Positions 54,653 through 64,000 of a DNA stretch of 64,000 nucleotides are shown here, in pieces. The position numbers and the translations under genes are program-made. Every line of letters starts with the position of its first letter. Position 1 is the first letter of the stretch. The notes beneath the pieces are model-generated. The model saw only the letters and a list, made by a program, of their open reading frames with translations, searched no databases and had not been told where the DNA came from. Source of the DNA: Acorus gramineus (Eukaryota; Streptophyta; Magnoliopsida; Acorales; Acoraceae); NCBI GenBank assembly GCA_030737835.1, contig CM060856.1, positions 12,490,777 through 12,554,776 on the forward strand, read 5' to 3'.

Positions 54653-56360
54653 GATGATTTTGTGGATTTTTATTTTTTTAATTTTTTTTGAGCATCCTAT
54701 TATATTTGACATTATGTTTTGTTTTTTATTTTAAATGTTTAAATACAAATTTGTTTCATGTATTGAATGCCATTTTTCACAATTTAATTTATTTTGTTTC
54801 AATTTTTTTTTTGTTACAATTTTAAATATAACAATCTTGTGTATGTGTGTATTATTTTTTGTATTTACATTGTGAAAAATGTGTATTGAAAACGGTGTAA
54901 ATGTAACAGTCATTCGTAAATATAACATTCAATCGCATATACATAATGATTTATTTTTGTTACATTTGTAAATGTAACAGTCAATCGCATACATGTAATG
55001 ATTTATATATTTATAAATGTAACAGTTAACTATAGGTGTATTGTTGTGAAAGTGTTACATTTTTTACATGACAATCTACATAGTCATTGAAGAGCAAATA
55101 GTCATTGTTGTAGACTCCTCTACTACATTAAATTTCCTGTTACATTTATACAACACAGTTATACAATTATAAGATTGTTACATTTACATTTATGCAACAC
55201 TGTTACATTCTATAACAGTTATAATCATAAAAAAGTGTTATTTAGGTAAGTTTTGGTGTAATTTTGATGAAAAACAATTTAGGTAATTTTTTTGTAAGTT
55301 AAGTAAGTTTTGGTGTAAAATTCATAAGAATTTCAAAATTCAAATTTTAAAATAGTCAAATTTTATAGTGGGATATATTTTTCAAAATAGGAAAATTTTA
55401 AAATAGACAAATTCAAATTAATGTGAAAGATTAATAAGAGAAAAAAAATGAGGATTTGAGTTAATGGGATCTATTTTTAATGAAGGGCATGTCTGTATTT
55501 TACCATTTTACCCATTTTTAAAAGTCAACAAACTAACCAATAAGGTGATGACACCTCATGGGGCCTGTAAATGGGGTCTATGAGTTGGGGCCTGAGTATC
55601 ACCACTCATTTTCAATTCACTTTCCCAATCTTTCAAAGTTGGAAGGTCACATCTGTAATTACATAGAAAGCCAGCTACAGCTGTCGCACGTGTTGAGCGA
55701 AGAAAAAAAAACAAAAACGAACGGGTCAGAGACTGATACCCGATAAGTGAGATACAAAATTATGGATTAATTAATACTAATAGTTTAACAAATGTTGATT
55801 TATATATAAAACAGATGATTCTCATGTCCGTAGGATCGAGTCAGGGTAGACCCGGATCCGACCATTTATATATTCGAGTCTACTGAGTCAGATTCAAATT
55901 AGGTCAGACATATTATATGTGTAATCGGGTCTAGATTTAAACTTGATCCGTTGACATGCCTAGTTTATTTATAGAAATTATGATTATTACTTATTTAGAT
56001 ATTATATTTAATGATTGAGATTTAATAAAATATTTTGGTAAATTGTTCCTGAGTTTCTATTATCTATTACCCAAAAAGGGCGGAGACCATGAAAAGTGGT
56101 CGTAACGTATACTGGGATCGATATACAGTTGATATATTATTTTTATTCCAATTACGTCCCTCATAAACTAAGAAATATCATGTCCTATCCGGAATAAGAA
56201 AGGGGCAAATCAGTCAAACGACACGGAATGACTAAAAGTGCCTGTCTCGGTGGAACAGCTGGCACCATCGAGCAACCCACGTCACGCCAATTCGACAAGA
56301 CAAACAACGACCGTCCATCCCGTTATCCGAACCAACGGTGGAGATAAAATTTCGGGCGGG
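54653..56360. other. AT-rich intergenic region upstream of actin
   Basis: AT-rich, with the motif AATGTAACAGT recurring several times between about 54900 and 55240 (TGTAACAGTCAATCGCATA and variants), a degenerate short-repeat patch. It also contains a fragment of the TAGGCCTGTCAA hAT-type family at 55815-55965. No gene is seen. Confidence 0.55.
55815..55965. mobile_element. Fragment of the TAGGCCTGTCAA hAT-type family
   Basis: The right end CCGTTGACATGCCTA and internal GTAGACCCGGATCCGACC match the family of 2110-2654 and 60985-61762. The left terminus is degraded and no target-site duplication is visible. About 150 bp. Confidence 0.6.
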
Positions 56361-56361
56361 C

Positions 56362-56525
56362 TTTAAAAAGGCCCCTCCAAATTCAGGGTCTCAAAGTTTT
56401 GGATCCTCCATTTGGTCGGTCTCTCGTTTTAAACGGCGAACGCGGGCACCCGTTCTTCGCAATTTTGCGGAGAGAAAGAGCAAGAGCGAGAGAGCCTGTG
56501 AGAGAGAAATCTAGGGTTTCCAGAG
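56362..56525 (+). promoter_or_regulatory. Actin core promoter and non-coding first exon
   Basis: TTTAAAAAGG at 56362-56371 is the best TATA-like motif. The following leader ends GGTTTCCAGAG|GTAAGC at 56525/56526, a strong donor. A first exon wholly in the 5' UTR is the standard arrangement in plant actin genes. The transcription start is not fixed from sequence. Confidence 0.6.
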
Positions 56526-58319
56526 GTAAGCCTCTCCTTCTGCTGCCATTGCATCTACGATCGTCTCGTGTTCCTCGCATGTTGGATCGATCAGATCGAT
56601 CCGTTCTATACGATTTTATTTGTTCTTCGTTTTTGTTTGATTTGTCCTGATTTTGGATAGCTTCTTTGGTGCCTCGTTTGATCGTCTCTGTGTTCAATCT
56701 GGTCTGCATTTCCTTCATTTGTGGAATTTTGTTTCGATTCGTCGTTTGTTCGCTCGAGGGGAGTTATTTGGAATCTATTTTTTTTTTATGATCTCCTTTT
56801 TGATGAGATAATATTTTAGCTTCATTATTGTTGATTCGTGTTAGATGTTATTGCTTATCTGTTCATCTCGAATTGAAGATTCGGTATTGAAGAGGTTATT
56901 TTGCATGTTGATTTGGATCTCGTGCAATTTGTTTATCGAAGGAATAGAATGCTTCTGATTTGATTTTTATTATTTTAATGCCATTTTGAGGAATAAATGT
57001 TAGTTTCACATGCAGATATGCTTTAAAGTGTTTATTTTTTTTTATTATTTGAGTTTCCACATTTTTTAAAATGTTGTTGGTTCTTGAATCATTTTCTTTA
57101 TTAGACACAGGATCATCTACACTGCATTAGTTTATTTGTTGTTATCATCTCATGATCTGGTTCCAGAAGTAATGTGAGCTCAAACTCCCTCTTCATTGTT
57201 CTAATAAAATGATTTGCATAGTTTAAGTGCATTAAAATAAGCATGAACTTATTTTACCCCAAATTCCTAAACAGAAGGGTTTGGGCTTAGCCTAAAAATA
57301 TGAGTTTAACTGCGCATGAGATTGAAAATGCTTTATGATTGACTGGAAAACATCACTCAAAATTATGTTTAAATCTGCTTTGTCCACCTTTGTTTGAAAT
57401 AATTGCGGAAAATCTAATAATTTTTTGATGCATTTGTGCTGTGGAATCTGCTTTTAGTTTCTTACTCTCCTCTCCTCTTCCCCCCCCCCCCCCCCCCCAA
57501 AAAAAAAAAAAAGAAGAAAAGAATTTGCTTATTTTTCCACATTGAAATTGGTCAACTTTCCTGATCCATCCATTTTAATCTTTTGGTATTTCTTGTTGTT
57601 CTGTTTGAATTGTGATTTTGGTGCCATGTTATTAAAATAATCATTGTTTCAGATTTGATCTAGTAATTGTATTGGATTTAATTGTTATTTTAAGCATGCA
57701 AGTTGTAGCTGTTAGTTTCAAGATACTGTGAAAAAAACCATTGTCTGGTTTCTTGAGATTGCTAACAGTTTAGCTACATATTTTATCTTCATCCGATCCT
57801 TGGGCTGGGATTAATTCTTTATCCTATTTATATTAATCAGTCTCTTTATGTTTTCTCATTAATTATTCCATGCATATTCCTATCGCTTATTTATGAAACT
57901 GTCCTGTTACAGAAGAATCAGAATGCAGGATTAAGTCTGTTGATCTGATTTTATTTGAAATACCTACCGTCTATTTCAAATGAGTTTTTTTTAGTGAGAA
58001 TTTGCAAAATTAACTCGAATAGGATGCATATTCATCGGACTTCAACAATTGACCACTTAGTTTTAAACAAGATTGTTAGGGAAGATTGTGAATGATTGAG
58101 GATGCTTAACTTATTGGAAAAAATGTTTAAAAGATTGGATTATTATCCAGGTGTATTTCGCTAAATGATATATCAGTGTCAAAATTGGATCTTTCTTCAT
58201 TATCAGTGCCACTTCTTACTTTAATACCAATGATTATCTGTTCATAAATTTCTCGTGCATCTAGAACCTAGAAGTTGAACATCTTCTGATAATCTGATGC
58301 AATGCTGGTCTCTCATCAG
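56526..58319 (+). other. Actin leader intron (about 1.8 kb) in the 5' UTR
   Basis: It runs from the donor GTAAGC to the acceptor TCTCATCAG, ten bases before the actin ATG. It is T-rich throughout. Leader introns of plant actin genes commonly enhance expression; that function is inferred. It contains a C19A14 homopolymer pair at 57480-57512. Confidence 0.75.
57480..57512. repeat. C19-A14 homopolymer junction
   Basis: Nineteen C residues are directly followed by fourteen A residues inside the actin leader intron. Such tracts are unstable in replication and sequencing, so the exact lengths should be treated with caution. Confidence 0.8.
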
Positions 58320-58329
58320 TGATAAAAAA

Positions 58330-60316
<1,987 letters not shown>

Positions 60317-60558
60317 TCTCGTGAAAGGCGTGTGACAGATACGAGATTCATTGTTTTATGATTTGAAACACTGCTGGCTTTCTAGGTTTTTCGATTTCCT
60401 TCCATCCCATGTGTGTTGTGGACATAATGACCTTATGGGGGGCAAAATTTCTTGCCCCTCCATATCTGTAGCCCATTTTTTTCTTAAATTACTTTTCCTG
60501 GGAGAACTTTGAACTGTGAAATCTTGGGGGAGCCCTCTTTGGAGATCCACTGATACCC

Positions 60559-60564
60559 AATAAA
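60559..60564 (+). terminator. Putative polyadenylation signal of actin
   Basis: AATAAA occurs about 240 nt after the actin stop codon, preceded by a GT-rich 3' UTR. Confidence 0.5.
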
Positions 60565-60984
60565 AGAAACATAACTTCTGTTGTTTCAGAAAGAATGGTG
60601 TGCATTTTGTTATATAGTTTGTGTTGGCATGCATTGATCCCTGTCTATATGAATCATTCGCAAGATCAGGTGCATTTGGTGGCTGTATAAAAAGAATCCA
60701 ACTTACAATTCATGCATCACTGATATGCGTCCGTTTGGGTGGTGTTACTCCATTTTGCAGGCGTCATATTATTAATGTAGTGTATGAATCATTATCTCAA
60801 TATATATTAATGAAAATGTGGATGGACTGTATTTGATACTGTAAAAAAAGACTACTGTAACCTAAATGGGTTGGGCAGTGTCCGGGTCTGATAAAACCTG
60901 CGCATCACATGTCACGCACGAGAGGATTGAAATCCAAATACGGCCATGAATAACAAATCATCACATTCAAACAGTCCCACCAAC

Positions 60985-61762
60985 TAGGCCTGTCAACGGG
61001 TCGGGTCGGGGTGGACCCGGACCCGACCCGTGATAGGACCCGGCGGGTCCGGGAAAATGTGGACCCGGACCCGTCAGACCCGGGTTGGGTCCGGGTCCGA
61101 CCCGACCCGGATGGTTGGGTAAAAAAAAAAAAAAAAGAGAAGAGCTCATGTATTTGTTTGCCTTATCATTCTATTTGAAATTTTTTGTAATAAAACATTA
61201 TTGTTAATGAGATTATGTTTGAATATAATTTTATACAATTCAAAAAAAGTAAATGAATTATTAAACAACATCCAAAACAATAATCACTAACATAAAAAAC
61301 ATATTAACCTAAATAATAAATATAACTAACCTAAACAACATTCAAAACAATAAACACTAACATATTAACCTAAATAATAAACATAAATCATGCAACAAAC
61401 TAATTAATCATACAAATTCAAAAGCTAATAAGTTAATTGTCCAAAACAAACCGATTTATAGGCTTGTTATGATTATGATTTATGAACTTGTAGATACAAA
61501 AATAAGTTAAGTAAAAAATAAAATTATGTATCAACTAATACTAATGATTTTATAATATATGAGCATATTTTAATAAAACAATCGGGTCTCGGGTCTAACG
61601 GGTCGGGGCGGGGTGGACCCGGACCCGACCCGTTTGTTTGTTCGGGTCCGCCGGGTCAGGTCCAACTCGGGTCGGGTTCAAATCGGGTCGGGTATATTAC
61701 ACGTGTAATTCGGTCCGGGTCAGGTCGGGTCCAGGTCTGGACCCGTCCCATTGACAAGCCTA
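60985..61762. mobile_element. Non-autonomous hAT-type element with 8-bp target-site duplication
   Basis: The ends TAGGCCTGTCAACGGG and, reverse-complemented, TAGGCTTGTCAATGGG bound 778 bp flanked by the exact 8-bp duplication CCACCAAC (60977-60984 and 61763-61770). GGGTCGGG/CCCGACCC motifs are packed below both ends around an AT-rich core. There is no transposase ORF. The Gly/Pro-rich reading across it on the minus strand is a translation of these motifs. Same family as 2110-2654. Confidence 0.85.
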
Positions 61763-61770
61763 CCACCAAC

Positions 61771-62935
61771 CCCTCCAAAACTCCACTCAACCCCTATCCA
61801 TATCACTTTTGCAGGCTCTGACTAACATGGATAAAACTCTATATATAATGTGTGCATATATTATACACTACACACTTTTTTATTTCCGGGTCCCCCCCTC
61901 TTTTAAACAGCCAGCAATGGAACCAAACCCAGCTTTCAATGGCCCATAAATGAAAGGGTTCCACCATTACAATGCCTTGGGTTGTTGATAACATTCAAAT
62001 TGATCAAAGGTTCGATGTATGGAGTTTCTAATGCAATGGCACATCCATTGCATTATAACGCGTACAAATATTAAGGCCAAGCATCGTTCACATACTCACA
62101 AATCTCATGAAGAAATGAAAAAAGTGATGACAAGGAAAAGGATATACTATGCTATTTGTTTCATACACTAAGGAGACCCTGCTTGTACCAATCACAAAAT
62201 ATCATATAGATGACATGAAATTATTTAGATTGTACATGTCTTTTTTTAAATATCATTTAAAGTATAAGTATTTTTTATTAAAAGTGATTCTTTGTCACAC
62301 ACATGTGGAGTAGTCTATCCAGCTCAGTCGAAATGTTAGCTACATGAGGTTTTTTCGATATCAAAAATAAAAAATAACACTACCGATGCGAATATCATCT
62401 ATGTTTGTGCTTCAGGACCTGGATTTAAAAAAAATGCACTCCTTCAAACAGTGCACAAATTTAACAATAACATTGTTACACGCGGTTCCTATAAATGATC
62501 ATGTTTGCAGTCCATTTTACTATCAAATTTATATTTTTTTACTTTTTGTACATGTTTATTTATTTATTTATATTTTTTTTTTTTTGTAAAGATGCATACA
62601 AAAAGTTTAAAAAATGCAACAAAGGAGACTGCACCTAATTACTTTATCAATTTAACAATATTTCATCGAATCATATACAATAACATAAACTTCATATACA
62701 TCACATTATATTAAACTCATTCAACTATAAAAAAAGAAAAGAAAAAACAATATTTATTTCATCACTCTTAATCAACCTACCTTCAAAAATCACTACAAAG
62801 CAAGCCTTTACGTAACTACTATACTGATCATAACACACTAAAAATTTTATGGTATACAATGCAATGCCCATAACTTCCTTCTTTAATTTTTTATTTTTTT
62901 CTTTACGTAACTATCATATATTATATTTCACATAT
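61771..62935. other. Intergenic region between actin and the STIG1-like gene
   Basis: AT-rich DNA with T runs near 62525 and 62570. The last few hundred bases are probably the STIG1-like 3' UTR. No other gene or repeat is recognised. Confidence 0.55.
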
Positions 62936-63307
62936 TCAGCTCCCATAGCCACACATGCCGGAGGAGCAGTAATCGCCGGGCTGACACGAGCGGGAGCACT
63001 TGCCGCAGTGGAGCGGGTCGGACGAGAGGTCCACGCACCTCCCAGCGCAGCACCTCCGCCCGAACGGACAGACGCGCGCGCACGTGCCGCAGTTGAATGG
63101 GTTCGTCGAGAGGTCCTTGCAGAGACGGTTGAAGCAGCAGGCGTGGTGGGGGGAGATCGCCGCGCACGCGCCCGCGTTGTCCGCGCACGCGCGGTGGTGG
63201 GTCCTGCTGTGGCGGTGGTGGTGGTGGTTCGGAGAGGAAGCGTGAGTGGAGATCATGATGAGAAGGGTTAGGAGGAGGTGGAGGAGGAGGAGTTTTGAGA
63301 GGACCAT
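62936..63307 (-). CDS. STIG1-like secreted cysteine-rich protein
   Basis: An intronless ORF of 123 aa. Residues 1-24 are a strongly hydrophobic signal peptide (LLLLHLLLTLLIMIS core), followed by a His-rich linker (NHHHHRHSRTHH) and then a domain with sixteen cysteines in the STIG1 spacing: CC-FNRLC, CGTC, PFGRRCC, CGKC and SCQPGDYC. STIG1 proteins are secreted; tomato and tobacco members act at the stigma and pollen tube surface and other members in inflorescence or root. The tissue here is unknown. The small size, lack of introns and even Cys number suit the family. The longer GC-rich reading on the opposite strand (62849-63271) is a shadow. Confidence 0.92.
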   Translation of the reverse strand: MVLSKLLLLHLLLTLLIMISTHASSPNHHHHRHSRTHHRACADNAGACAAISPHHACCFNRLCKDLSTNPFNCGTCARVCPFGRRCCAGRCVDLSSDPLHCGKCSRSCQPGDYCSSGMCGYGS

Positions 63308-63364
63308 TGGAGCTCTGTTTTTATGTTTTTGGGTGTGTTTTTGAGGGTGTTATGTGGAGGGGTT

Positions 63365-63373
63365 TTTTTATAG
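63365..63373 (-). promoter_or_regulatory. Putative TATA box of the STIG1-like gene
   Basis: CTATAAAAA on the minus strand, about 60 bp upstream of the ATG, implies a very short 5' UTR. Confidence 0.6.
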
Positions 63374-64000
63374 AGCGGGTCGGTTGTGTGTAATTTGGGT
63401 TTGTTATGAAGAGGTTCACATGGTATGTTTTAAATGATTTTTTTTCCCGACTAATGAAGAACCCGATTGGGGTGGATAGACTTCTTTTAAATGGGGGCAG
63501 CAGTCATGATGTGACATTACATATGACTGCGTCGTAAAATCTATTTTTTTTTCTATGATTACAATCTATTTTTTTATACTATTAAAATATATATAACTTA
63601 TATATATTTATCATCCTAGTTAACTTCTATTTAAATTTTCATTAAAATCGTTAAAATCTTTAAGCAATGATCAAATTATGGTTTTTCATATTTAATCTTA
63701 CCATATACAATATATATATAATAAAAAATATTAATTTTAACATGAAAATAATAAATTTCATCTAAAATCCAAAAACATAAAAATTAATCATACAAACTAT
63801 TTATTAGTAAAGATATAATAATTATTAATATTTATATTAGTAAAAATAAAATAAAATTATTTTAAGAACAATTAATCATATATATTACAAAATGATAAAT
63901 TTAAAAAATTAGATCTTGATTAGAAGAAAAGGGAAAAAGGAATAAGATTTAATGGCTCACGATTAATTTGGAAAGGACATAAAATAATTAGGTTATTATG
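63374..64000. other. AT-rich region upstream of the STIG1-like gene
   Basis: The first 150 bp are likely promoter. From 63,540 to the window end the sequence is extremely AT-rich with no coding signal. Confidence 0.55.

Noticed and set aside
60967..61149. Gly/Pro-rich collagen-like reading on the minus strand
   Set aside because: It translates the GGGTCGGG-rich end of the hAT-type element.
62849..63271. 140-aa plus-strand frame
   Set aside because: It is antisense to the STIG1-like gene, which has a signal peptide and the diagnostic cysteine pattern.

Overview
This window is nuclear DNA of a flowering plant. The exons of ten protein genes use ordinary GT-AG plant introns, the intergenic DNA is AT-rich, and the proteins match plant-specific families (chloroplast Nudix hydrolase 23, Golgi mannosidase MNS, MTP5/MTPC2, a P-class PPR, STIG1). 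Many first exons are GC-rich, but I could not decide from the sequence alone between a monocot and another angiosperm. Gene density is about one gene per 6 kb, so the segment is gene-rich euchromatin. No CRISPR array, operon, rRNA, tRNA or complete autonomous transposon is visible.

Layout. 0.1-6.8 kb: a ten-exon metal tolerance protein gene (MTP5-like, minus strand) whose long introns hold a hAT-type element and a duplicated block. 8.0-12.4 kb: NUDX23 (seven exons, minus). 14.0-18.2 kb: quinolinate phosphoribosyltransferase (QPT, nine exons, plus), divergent from NUDX23 across 1.57 kb. 20.0-23.2 kb: a mitochondrion-type J-domain protein (six exons, minus). 25.2-31.8 kb: class I alpha-1,2-mannosidase (fourteen exons, minus). 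34.0-36.9 kb: a coiled-coil protein of unknown function (minus) with probable downstream non-coding or short-ORF exons. 40.8-43.2 kb: an intronless PPR coding region (minus) with probable 3' UTR introns. 43.4-48.6 kb: a gene-poor stretch rich in inverted repeats, foldbacks and hairpins. 48.7-52.2 kb: the eRF1-type glutamine methyltransferase MTQ2/HEMK2 (plus). 54.3 kb: a 330-bp solo LTR. 56.4-60.6 kb: an actin gene (plus) with the classic long leader intron. 61.0-61.8 kb: a second full copy of the hAT-type family. 62.9-63.3 kb: a secreted STIG1-like cysteine-rich protein (minus).

Exon junctions were built by hand from family homology plus splice consensus. In every gene given below the exon lengths sum to an intact frame (MTP5 410 aa, NUDX23 281 aa, QPT 329 aa, J protein 254 aa, mannosidase 571 aa, actin 377 aa). 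The genes do not form a pathway cluster. The only suggestive pairing is the divergent NUDX23/QPT pair, which both touch nicotinamide or flavin nucleotide metabolism.

I did not find a convincing undescribed biological system. The most unusual signals are a regularly spaced set of TCGACA/TGTCGA hairpins at 44.1-44.4 kb, a 24-bp perfect palindrome leading into a long foldback at 47.0-47.2 kb, a 33-bp-periodic inverted-repeat element at 46.2-46.9 kb, a Gly-to-Cys change in the Nudix box of NUDX23, and several non-autonomous transposons whose exact ends and target-site duplications can be read.
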